From: Micrococcales bacterium
Lineage (GTDB): Bacteria; Actinomycetota; Actinomycetes; Actinomycetales; Dermatophilaceae
Direction of reading: 5' to 3'
Assembly (NCBI GenBank): GCA_030537915.1
Contig: JAUNUZ010000147.1
Location: 1 to 6,278, forward strand
DNA: 6,278 nt
The position numbers were made by a program, and so were the translations under genes. Positions 1 through 5,443 of this stretch are shown piece by piece (position 1 is the stretch's first letter; each line of letters begins with the position of its first letter). A model generated the notes under the pieces. It was given only the letters and a program-made list of their open reading frames with translations. It did no database searches and was not told where the DNA came from.

Positions 1-358
1 CGTCGTAGCGCTTCGCGCCCTGCACGAGGGCGTCGAACCAGCCGGGCAGCACGGTTCCGTCGTCGTCGAGCATGACCAGGAGGCGCCACCCGGGGCACGC
101 CCGCGTCGCTTCGCGGACCAGCGAGTTGCGCACCTGAGAGATTCCCGGCTCCGGGACCGGGACGTAGGCGATCGCCAGCCCGCGCTCGCGGAATCGCGAG
201 ACGACCTCCGCGGCATCGGCGCCACAGTCGTTGTCGCCGATGACGACCTGGACGTGTGCCGGCAAAACCTGCGGGAGCAGGGATTCGAGAAGCTCGGCGA
301 GTTGCTCGGGTCGTCGATAGGTCGGGATGGCAATGACGATGGAGTCAGAGTTCGGCAA
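1..358 (-). CDS. Family 2 glycosyltransferase, N-terminal part (3' end beyond the left edge)
   Basis: The minus strand encodes the first ~119 residues of a GT-A fold glycosyltransferase (GT2 family), which would transfer a sugar from a nucleotide-sugar donor to a cell-envelope or glycan acceptor; the substrate cannot be told. Visible features are the opening beta strand VIAIPTYRRP (residues 8-17), the GDND nucleotide-binding loop (41-44), PGISQVRNS (71-79), typical of this family, and the metal-binding MLDDDG (96-101) followed by LPGWF. The start is uncertain. TTG at 358 has an AGG about 7 bases upstream and puts the first strand at the usual distance from the N-terminus. An in-frame GTG at 394 would add 12 residues. 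The gene is divergent from atpC, in the place where atpD would normally be. The function class is secure; the specific role is unknown. Confidence 0.85.
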   Translation of the reverse strand, partial: MPNSDSIVIAIPTYRRPEQLAELLESLLPQVLPAHVQVVIGDNDCGADAAEVVSRFRERGLAIAYVPVPEPGISQVRNSLVREATRACPGWRLLVMLDDDGTVLPGWFDALVQGAKRYD

Positions 359-362
359 GGCG

Positions 363-428
363 TTACCTGCTCGGTATGGCCGCAACGGCGACACGGTCCA
401 ACCCGCGGCAACAGGCGGTCGCCGCCAC
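363..428 (-). other. Possible 21-codon upstream reading frame before the glycosyltransferase
   Basis: A GTG at 428 preceded by a purine-rich GGGGGAGGT stretch opens a short frame of 21 codons containing a Cys-Cys pair (residues 6-7). It ends in TAA at 365-363, four bases before the TTG start of the glycosyltransferase, and its last sense codon lies in the AGG that would serve as that gene's ribosome binding site. This arrangement would suit translational coupling. Against it, the GGAGG lies only about 3 bases from the GTG, closer than usual, and the peptide matches nothing I know. It may be chance. Confidence 0.2.
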
Positions 429-458
429 GGACCTCCCCCGACCGGGTCAGGAGCAGCA

Positions 459-464
459 ATTCTA
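459..464 (-). promoter_or_regulatory. Candidate -10 box (TAGAAT) for the leftward glycosyltransferase
   Basis: Read on the minus strand, 464-459 is TAGAAT, a good actinobacterial housekeeping -10 hexamer. A weak -35 (CCGACG, sharing the central GAC with TTGACA) lies 18 bases upstream. Transcription would start near 452, about 25 bases before the GTG at 428 and 95 before the TTG at 358. Confidence 0.4.
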
Positions 465-612
465 AACCGACACTGCGAGTTTCGTCGGTAGGCTGGAACG
501 CCGTGCGGGAGGCACCGCGGCCGCCGGCGATTGTCACGGACCCGCACAGAACCGGCCCGCACCCGGTGGCCCGGTCGCGGTCATGCCCGAGGGCCGTGTT
601 CGTACCGACCGC

Positions 613-618
613 TAGACT
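613..618 (+). promoter_or_regulatory. Candidate -10 box (TAGACT) driving atpC
   Basis: The sequence GCTAGACT at 611-618 contains TAGACT, a typical actinobacterial -10 hexamer. No convincing -35 hexamer is seen 16-18 bases upstream. The predicted start near 625 gives a leader of about 30 bases ahead of the GTG of atpC. A promoter here fits the fact that no ATP synthase gene lies immediately upstream on the same strand. The stretch 465-612 holds no recognisable gene in any frame. Confidence 0.45.
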
Positions 619-645
619 CCAGGGAGCACCCACCCGCGCATCGAC

Positions 646-650
646 GGAGG
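646..650 (+). promoter_or_regulatory. Ribosome binding site of atpC (GGAGG)
   Basis: A perfect GGAGG lies 5 bases before the GTG at 656. It fixes the start of atpC and rules out the long in-frame N-terminal extension that stays open upstream. Confidence 0.85.
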
Positions 651-655
651 ACCCC

Positions 656-913
656 GTGGCCGAACTGCAAGTCGAACTCGTAGCCGCCAACGGCAAGATC
701 TGGGAGGGCCCGGCGCGTCAGGTCAGCGCTCGAGGAGTCGAAGGCGAGTTCGGTGTCCTGCCCGGCCACGTGCCGATGTTGACGGCGCTCGCCGAGGGTG
801 ACGTGAGCATCGAGAGTGACGACGGCGGCAAGACCGTCCGGGTCGAGGGTGGATTCCTATCCGTTGACCGGGATCGCGTCACGATCGTCACCGATTCGGT
901 CCAGCAATTCTGA
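656..913 (+). CDS. atpC: ATP synthase F1 subunit epsilon (short form)
   Basis: This 85-residue protein is the epsilon subunit of F1Fo ATP synthase. It sits with gamma in the central stalk at the cytoplasmic side of the membrane and couples rotation of the c-ring to catalysis. The N-terminal beta-sandwich is complete: LQVELVAANGKIWEG at the start, the family hallmark GEFGVLPGHVPML (residues 30-42), then GFLSV and RVTIVTD near the end. The protein stops where the C-terminal helical hairpin would begin. Full-length epsilons run to about 120-140 residues, so the part that inhibits ATP hydrolysis in other bacteria is missing. The GTG start is chosen because of the GGAGG 5 bases upstream. It is followed 12 bases later by the DUF2550 gene, a usual partner. 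Unusually, atpD is not upstream; a divergent glycosyltransferase is there instead. Confidence 0.93.
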   Translation: MAELQVELVAANGKIWEGPARQVSARGVEGEFGVLPGHVPMLTALAEGDVSIESDDGGKTVRVEGGFLSVDRDRVTIVTDSVQQF

Positions 914-925
914 GCGGGCTCGGCG

Positions 926-1390
926 ATGGGAGCGGCGATCCGCACCAGTGAGGTCATCTTCGTCGGCATCGTCGGCCTCATCGTGCTTTTCCTCGTCGTC
1001 ACGCTCGTCCGGCGTCGCCTCATCGCGGGCCACGCCGTGCCGGTGCTGTGCGCGTTGCGTCTCCCCGGCTCGCGGTGGCATGCCGGGTTGCTGAAGGTCA
1101 CATCGTCCTCCCTCATGTGGTTCCCCCTGTTCGGGGTGACGGCTCGCGCCCGCCACGTGTGGCTTCGCGGGGCTCTGGACGTCGCCGGAGAGACCAGGCC
1201 CGTCGAGGCGTCGGAGACGATCGGCGCATTCGTCGGCGTGAGCCGACCGTTGCGGGTGCACTTCACGGTCGCGCCCCGCCCTACCGTCGACGGCAGGACG
1301 TTTCAGCTGGTGATGTCGCCGGACAGCTACACCGCGGTGCGGGCGTGGTTGGAGGCGGGCCCGCCGATGGACTGGCGGGTCGAGGGGTAG
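926..1390 (+). CDS. DUF2550 family membrane-anchored protein
   Basis: This 154-residue protein has one hydrophobic segment (about residues 10-28, VIFVGIVGLIVLFLVVTLV) followed by a basic RRR stop-transfer stretch. That suggests an N-terminal anchor with the remaining ~120 residues in the cytoplasm. The soluble part has beta-rich stretches such as WHAGLLKVTSSSLMWF and ends with FQLVMSPDSYTAVRAWLEA. Content and position directly after atpC match the actinobacterial DUF2550 family (Rv1312 in Mycobacterium tuberculosis), whose function is unknown. The ATG at 926 lies 12 bases after the atpC stop. The ribosome binding site is weak (GAGCGGG overlapping that stop), so expression probably depends on translation of atpC. 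The gene converges on the adenosyltransferase. Confidence 0.8.
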   Translation: MGAAIRTSEVIFVGIVGLIVLFLVVTLVRRRLIAGHAVPVLCALRLPGSRWHAGLLKVTSSSLMWFPLFGVTARARHVWLRGALDVAGETRPVEASETIGAFVGVSRPLRVHFTVAPRPTVDGRTFQLVMSPDSYTAVRAWLEAGPPMDWRVEG

Positions 1391-1405
1391 AGGTGCCCAG
1401 CCGTG

Positions 1406-1450
1406 CCGGCGAGGTTGATTGCTAGCGACTGCCCGGCGAGGTCGATTGCT
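1406..1450. repeat. 18-base near-perfect direct repeat between convergent genes
   Basis: Bases 1406-1423 and 1433-1450 match at 17 of 18 positions (CCGGCGAGGTTGATTGCT versus the same with C at the tenth base), with a period of 27 bases. The repeat fills most of the 72-base gap between the DUF2550 stop and the adenosyltransferase stop. I see no strong hairpin with a T tract here; the best stem is GCCCG/CGGGC with a 16-base loop, too weak to call a terminator. Confidence 0.7.
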
Positions 1451-1462
1451 GCGGGCGCGGAC

Positions 1463-2110
1463 TCAATGGCGGGCGGGAATCTCCTCGCGTCCGCCGCCGG
1501 GCTTCCACAACACGTCACCGGCGTCGCCGGGACGCCCCAGGTTGGCCACCCGCGCGAGGATGAACAGCAGATCGGACAGCCGGTTGAGGTAAACCGCCGT
1601 GAGCGGGTTGATCCCGCCGGGTGGCGTGGCCCCCTTCTGACCCGCTTCGCTGCCGTAGGCCTCGATGGCCGCCCACGTAGAACGTTCGGCGCGGCGGGTG
1701 ACCGTGCAGGCCAGGTGCAGGTGGGCTGACCCGATCGTGCCGCCGGGCAGGATGAATGACCGCAGCTTCTGCAGGCGAGCGTTGTACGTGTCGCAGTCGG
1801 CTTCCAGCTCGTCGATCCAGCGCTGTTCGACGCGCAGCGGAGGGTAGTCGTAGGAGGATGCCAGCGGATTGCACAGGTCCGCCCCCACATCGAACAGGTC
1901 GTTCTGCACCCTGGTCAGGGTCGCCACGACGTCGTCGTCGAGTTGGCCGGCGGCGATCGCGATGCCGAGTGCCGCGTTCGCCTCGTTGGCATCGGCGTAG
2001 GCGGCAAGTCTCGGGTCGGTCTTCGAAGTCCGAGTGAAGTCACCGAGGTGAGTCGAGCCCAGGTCACCGGTGCGCGTATAGATGCGGGTGAGGTTGACCA
2101 TAGGTGGCAT
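1463..2110 (-). CDS. ATP:cob(I)alamin adenosyltransferase, PduO/MMAB type
   Basis: This 215-residue protein transfers the adenosyl group of ATP to cob(I)alamin, giving adenosylcobalamin, the cofactor of carbon-skeleton mutases. Family motifs appear in order: the ATP-binding N-terminal YTRTGDLGST (residues 11-20), EANAALG (43-49), VQNDLFDVGADL (68-79), LPGG (121-124), the basic RRAER (139-143) and YLNRLSDLLFILAR (174-187). It ends after the DVLWKPGG tail seen in actinobacterial members. The ATG at 2110 is preferred because a GGAG lies 11 bases upstream; ATG 2101 is an alternative and an upstream frame to 2209 has no ribosome site. It converges on DUF2550, as in mycobacteria (Rv1314c), and diverges from the second glycosyltransferase. 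No B12 riboswitch box was seen upstream. A small insertion (about residues 155-167) precedes the last helix. Confidence 0.93.
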   Translation of the reverse strand: MPPMVNLTRIYTRTGDLGSTHLGDFTRTSKTDPRLAAYADANEANAALGIAIAAGQLDDDVVATLTRVQNDLFDVGADLCNPLASSYDYPPLRVEQRWIDELEADCDTYNARLQKLRSFILPGGTIGSAHLHLACTVTRRAERSTWAAIEAYGSEAGQKGATPPGGINPLTAVYLNRLSDLLFILARVANLGRPGDAGDVLWKPGGGREEIPARH

Positions 2111-2200
2111 GGTGTCACACACTCCGCGCCTCCCGGCGGTATCCCCGTCTACCTCCAAGGTGGACCGAGCAGGATCCAAGCGTGCGGCGAAGGCGCGGGA

Positions 2201-2213
2201 GCCGGTCACCGGC
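2201..2213. repeat. 13-base perfect palindrome, possible operator
   Basis: GCCGGTCACCGGC has six-base arms around a single central C. With one base between the arms it cannot form a good RNA hairpin, so a protein-binding site is the likelier role if it has one. It lies in the divergent region between the adenosyltransferase and the second glycosyltransferase. Confidence 0.4.
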
Positions 2214-2219
2214 AGTGCC

Positions 2220-2247
2220 GCGTCGAGCCGTCCCGGGGCGGCGACGC
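2220..2247. repeat. 28-base hairpin-forming dyad in the divergent promoter region
   Basis: The outer arms GCGTCG (2220-2225) and CGACGC (2242-2247) pair perfectly. After a two-base bulge, CCGTC (2228-2232) pairs with GGCGG (2237-2241), including one T-G pair, leaving a four-base loop. No T run follows on either strand, and it is upstream of both divergent genes, so it is not an ordinary terminator. It ends 8 bases before a possible -10 box. Confidence 0.45.
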
Positions 2248-2255
2248 TGGTGGAT

Positions 2256-2261
2256 TAACCT
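2256..2261 (+). promoter_or_regulatory. Weak candidate -10 box (TAACCT) for the second glycosyltransferase
   Basis: TAACCT in GGATTAACCT fits the TANNNT pattern and would start transcription about 40 bases before the ATG. No -35 hexamer is seen at the right distance, so this is a weak call. No convincing promoter was found on the opposite strand for the adenosyltransferase. Confidence 0.22.
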
Positions 2262-2293
2262 GGCAGAGAACGCAATCACCGTTGTCCGTCACT

Positions 2294-2299
2294 GAGAGG
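2294..2299 (+). promoter_or_regulatory. Ribosome binding site of the second glycosyltransferase (GAGAGG)
   Basis: GAGAGG lies 7 bases before the ATG at 2307 and supports that start. Confidence 0.7.
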
Positions 2300-2306
2300 C
2301 GTCGCC

Positions 2307-3299
2307 ATGTCCGCGGATCCGACGGTGAGCGTAGTCATCCCCACCTATCAGTCCGAGCGAACCGTGGGGGAGACGATCTCCAGTGCGCTCAACCAGACGT
2401 ATCCGGTCCTGGAGATCGTCGTCTGTATTGACGGAGCGACGGATGCGAGCGCGGCTATCGCGGCGGCCTACGGCCCCCTCGTGCGTGTCGTCCACCAGGA
2501 GAACCGGGGGCTCGCGCAGGCCCGCAACGCGGCGATAGCCGCCACACACGGTGACCTCATCGCGATCCTCGACGCCGACGACGTCTTCTTGCCGCCGTAT
2601 GTCGAGCGGGCCGTCAGGGCGTGGTTGGCGGCCGGTGGGAGGCGCCGGTTCGTCTCCTCCAACGCCTACCTGCTGTCTGCAGAAGGCATCCTGCCGCACC
2701 GCCGGGTCTTCGACAGGCCGCGGGCCGACCTGGCCACCCAGCGCAGGAACATGCTCGAGGACAACATTGCGACCATCTTTTCCGTCTTCCCACGCGCCAT
2801 GTGGCAGGAGCTGGGTGGGTTCAGCCCCGAGCTGACGGCGATGGAGGACTACGACTTCTGGGCCCGCGCGGTGCTCTCGGGCTGGGAGGTGCACTTCGTC
2901 ACCGAACCCACCGCGCTCTACCGACTGGCGGGCGGGTCGATGTCGAGCAAGGGCGAGCTGATGAACGACAACAACCGGCGGGTGCGGCGCCGACTGCTCG
3001 AGCAGTTCGCCGACACGCTGTCGCCGCCCGAACGCGAGTTCCTCGAGCTGACCGTGGCCAAGGACTGGCCCGGGCTGAGCAAGGAGCGTGCTGCCCGGGC
3101 GCTCGGCGCGGGCGACGTGGCCGGGGCCGCGCACTGGTGTGCCGAGGCGGCCGCGGTCCTACCCAGCGACCGCGGCCTGCGGCTCAAGGCCGAGTTGCTG
3201 CGGCGATTCCCCGTGACGGGGCGGGTATACCGGGCGCGGGAGGCGCGCCGCCTGCGGGAGACCGCACGGGTGGGGGCCGGCGACACGAGTATTCCCTGA
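2307..3299 (+). CDS. Family 2 glycosyltransferase
   Basis: A complete 330-residue GT2 enzyme, soluble as far as can be seen (no membrane segment or signal peptide). Landmarks are SVVIPTYQSERTV (residues 8-20), the nucleotide loop CIDGATDAS (40-48), ENRGLAQARNAAI (65-77), the metal-binding ILDADD (87-92) and the acceptor-side MEDYDFW (179-185) with the expected acidic pair. Residues beyond about 220 form a charged helical tail (DNNRRVRRRLLEQF and more), possibly for partner or membrane contact. It probably adds a sugar to a cell-surface polysaccharide, glycolipid or glycoprotein; the acceptor and sugar are not identifiable. The ATG is supported by GAGAGG 7 bases upstream. The mutase gene begins only about 40 bases after its stop with no terminator between, so the two may share a transcript although no metabolic link is apparent. 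Confidence 0.9.
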   Translation: MSADPTVSVVIPTYQSERTVGETISSALNQTYPVLEIVVCIDGATDASAAIAAAYGPLVRVVHQENRGLAQARNAAIAATHGDLIAILDADDVFLPPYVERAVRAWLAAGGRRRFVSSNAYLLSAEGILPHRRVFDRPRADLATQRRNMLEDNIATIFSVFPRAMWQELGGFSPELTAMEDYDFWARAVLSGWEVHFVTEPTALYRLAGGSMSSKGELMNDNNRRVRRRLLEQFADTLSPPEREFLELTVAKDWPGLSKERAARALGAGDVAGAAHWCAEAAAVLPSDRGLRLKAELLRRFPVTGRVYRAREARRLRETARVGAGDTSIP

Positions 3300-3340
3300 C
3301 GTATCGACCTCACGGGAGTGCGCGGGATACCGTGCAACGC

Positions 3341-5443
3341 ATGGGTGAGCGCACAAAGCCGTGGGTAATGAGGACCTATGCCGGGCACTCGAGTGCCAAG
3401 GCAAGCAACGAACTCTATCGGCGGAACCTCGCCAAGGGGCAAACAGGGCTGTCGGTGGCCTTCGACCTGCCGACACAGACGGGCTACGACCCCGACGACG
3501 AGTTGGCTCGCGGGGAGGTCGGAAAGGTCGGCGTCCCGATCGCCCACATCGGCGACATGCGAGCGCTCTTCGCCGATATCCCGTTGGCGAAGATGAACAC
3601 GTCGATGACCATCAACGCGCCCGCGATGTGGCTGCTCGCGCTCTATGAGGCCGTGGCCCGGGAGCAGGCCAGAGCCGCGGGCGCCGACCAAGCGGGCCAG
3701 GACGCCGCGGCCCGCGCGCTCGCCGGGACGACGCAGAACGACATCATCAAGGAGTACCTCTCGCGCGGGACGCACGTCTTTCCGCCGGGGCCCAGCCTGC
3801 GGCTGACGGCCGACACGATTGCCTACACGGTCCGCGCGATGCCGGGATGGAACCCGGTCAACGTCTGCAGCTACCACCTGCAGGAGGCGGGCGCGACGCC
3901 CGTGCAGGAGGTCGCCTTCGCGATGGCGACGGCCGTGGAGATCCTGGACACCGTGCGCGACGCGGGCCAGGTGCCGGCGGAGCGCTTCGGCGACGTCGTC
4001 GCTCGCATCAGCTTCTTCGTCAACTCCGGGGTCCGCTTCGTGGAGGAGATGTGCAAGATGCGCGCCTTCGTCGCGCTGTGGGAGGAGCTGACCCGCGACC
4101 GGTATGGCGTGCAGGACGCCAAGCAGCGCCGCTTCCGGTATGGCGTGCAGGTCAACTCCCTCGGCCTCACCGAGGCGCAGCCCGAGAACAACGTCCAGCG
4201 GATCGTCCTGGAGATGCTCGGTGTCACGCTGAGCAAGGACGCCCGCGCCCGGGCCGTGCAGCTGCCGACCTGGAACGAGGCGCTCGGCCTGCCGCGGCCG
4301 TGGGACCAGCAGTGGTCGCTGCGGATGCAGCAGGTGCTCGCCTACGAGTCGGACCTGCTCGAGTACGACGACCTCTTCACGGGGTCCGTCGTCGTCGAGG
4401 CGAAGGTGGCCGAGATCATCGTCGGCGCCAAGAAGCTCATGGCCCGGATCGAGGGGCTCGGCGGGGCTGTCGCCGCCGTCGAATCCGGCTTCCTCAAGGG
4501 CGAGCTCGTCGCCTCGCACTCCCGCCGCCGCCAGCGCATCGAGGCGGGCGACGAGGTCGTCGTGGGAGTCAACGCCTTCACGACGACCGAGCCGAACCCG
4601 CTGACCGCCGACCTCGACACGGCGATCCATCGAGTCGATCCGGGCGTCGAGGCCGCCGCCGTCGACTCCGTGCGGGCGTGGCGCGCGGCTCGCGACGCGG
4701 ACCCCGTGCGCCGCACCGAGGTGCAGCAGGCTCTGGCCGCTCTGGCCGATGCGGCCGGGACCGACGCGAACCTCATGCCGGCCACGGTCCGCTGTGCCGC
4801 AGCGGGCGTGACGACGGGGGAGTGGGCGAGTGCGCTGCGGGCCGTCTTCGGCGAGTACCGCGCTCCGACCGGCCTGAGCGGCTCCGTCGGCGTCGGTGAC
4901 TCAGCCGCGGACACCCCCTCGGGGCGCCGGATGCAGGCGGTGCGCGACGAGGTCCGCCAGACCGGTGAGGAGCTCGGCACTCACCTGCGCCTGCTCGTCG
5001 GCAAGCCGGGTCTGGACGGGCACAGCAACGGCGCCGAGCAGGTCGCCGTACGCGCCCGCGATGTTGGCTTCGAGGTTGTCTACCAGGGCATTCGCCTGAC
5101 GACACGGGAGATCGTCGCCGCCGCGGTGGCCGAGGACGTGCACTGCGTCGGCATCTCGGTCCTCTCCGGTTCGCATCTCGAGCTCGTGCCCGATATCCTC
5201 GCCGGCCTGCGCGAGGCCGGGGCCGGTGACGTGCCGGTCGTTGTCGGCGGGATCATCCCCGCGGCCGACGCGGCCCGTCTGCGCGCCCAGGGCGTGGCGG
5301 AGGTCTTCACCCCCAAGGATCACGACCTCACAGCAGCGATGGCTGTGATCGTCGACACGATCCGCGCGGCCAGCGGGCTACAGCCCATCGATCGTGGCGT
5401 CAGCGCGCAGGCCTGTGGTTCCCCGGTAGGCGTGTCGACGTGA
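3341..5443 (+). CDS. ecm: Coenzyme B12-dependent acyl-CoA mutase, MeaA / ethylmalonyl-CoA mutase type
   Basis: This 700-residue single-chain mutase most likely converts (2R)-ethylmalonyl-CoA to (2S)-methylsuccinyl-CoA in the ethylmalonyl-CoA pathway of C2 assimilation. The substrate-binding barrel carries TYAGHSSAKASNELYRRNL (residues 12-30), PTQTGYDPD (44-52), NTSMTINA (86-93), GTTQNDIIKEYLSRGTHVFP (129-148), PSLRL (151-155, Arg for the carboxylate) and SYHLQEAGA (177-185, active-site His). The C-terminal cobalamin domain has KPGLDGHSNG with the cobalt-ligating His561, SVLSG (606-610) and GG (636-637). PTQTGYDPD, in place of the methylmalonyl-CoA mutase THRGYDSD pattern, and the fused B12 domain point to MeaA. 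An Ala-rich insertion lies at about 107-127. ATG 3341 is used; an in-frame GTG at 3332 with GGGA upstream is an alternative. The next gene overlaps the stop. Sister families (isobutyryl-, hydroxyisobutyryl-CoA mutases) are less likely. Confidence 0.9.
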   Translation: MGERTKPWVMRTYAGHSSAKASNELYRRNLAKGQTGLSVAFDLPTQTGYDPDDELARGEVGKVGVPIAHIGDMRALFADIPLAKMNTSMTINAPAMWLLALYEAVAREQARAAGADQAGQDAAARALAGTTQNDIIKEYLSRGTHVFPPGPSLRLTADTIAYTVRAMPGWNPVNVCSYHLQEAGATPVQEVAFAMATAVEILDTVRDAGQVPAERFGDVVARISFFVNSGVRFVEEMCKMRAFVALWEELTRDRYGVQDAKQRRFRYGVQVNSLGLTEAQPENNVQRIVLEMLGVTLSKDARARAVQLPTWNEALGLPRPWDQQWSLRMQQVLAYESDLLEYDDLFTGSVVVEAKVAEIIVGAKKLMARIEGLGGAVAAVESGFLKGELVASHSRRRQRIEAGDEVVVGVNAFTTTEPNPLTADLDTAIHRVDPGVEAAAVDSVRAWRAARDADPVRRTEVQQALAALADAAGTDANLMPATVRCAAAGVTTGEWASALRAVFGEYRAPTGLSGSVGVGDSAADTPSGRRMQAVRDEVRQTGEELGTHLRLLVGKPGLDGHSNGAEQVAVRARDVGFEVVYQGIRLTTREIVAAAVAEDVHCVGISVLSGSHLELVPDILAGLREAGAGDVPVVVGGIIPAADAARLRAQGVAEVFTPKDHDLTAAMAVIVDTIRAASGLQPIDRGVSAQACGSPVGVST

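Noticed and set aside
254..655. In-frame extension of atpC upstream to 254
   Set aside because: The extended region has no resemblance to any ATP synthase subunit, overlaps the opposite-strand glycosyltransferase, and the GGAGG plus GTG at 656 gives the expected N-terminus.
2112..2120. GTGTCACAC palindrome just upstream of the adenosyltransferase start
   Set aside because: Only four-base arms; expected by chance and too short to call an operator.
2111..2209. Longer N-terminus for the adenosyltransferase (start at 2209)
   Set aside because: The extra 33 residues are not family-like and no ribosome site precedes 2209, while the family N-terminus fits the ATG at 2110.
2111..2306. Cobalamin riboswitch ahead of the adenosyltransferase or the next gene
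   Set aside because: No B12-box consensus was found on either strand in this region or in the 3300-3340 gap before the mutase.
2621..3340. Very long open frame joining the mutase to 240 extra upstream codons
   Set aside because: It is the shadow of the glycosyltransferase gene in another frame; the extra residues are Arg/Ala/Gly-rich and unlike any protein, and the mutase homology begins right after 3341.
2918..4630. 570-codon open frame on the minus strand opposite the mutase
   Set aside because: Composition is typical of antisense frames in high-GC DNA, with no recognisable motifs, and it lies opposite two well-supported genes.
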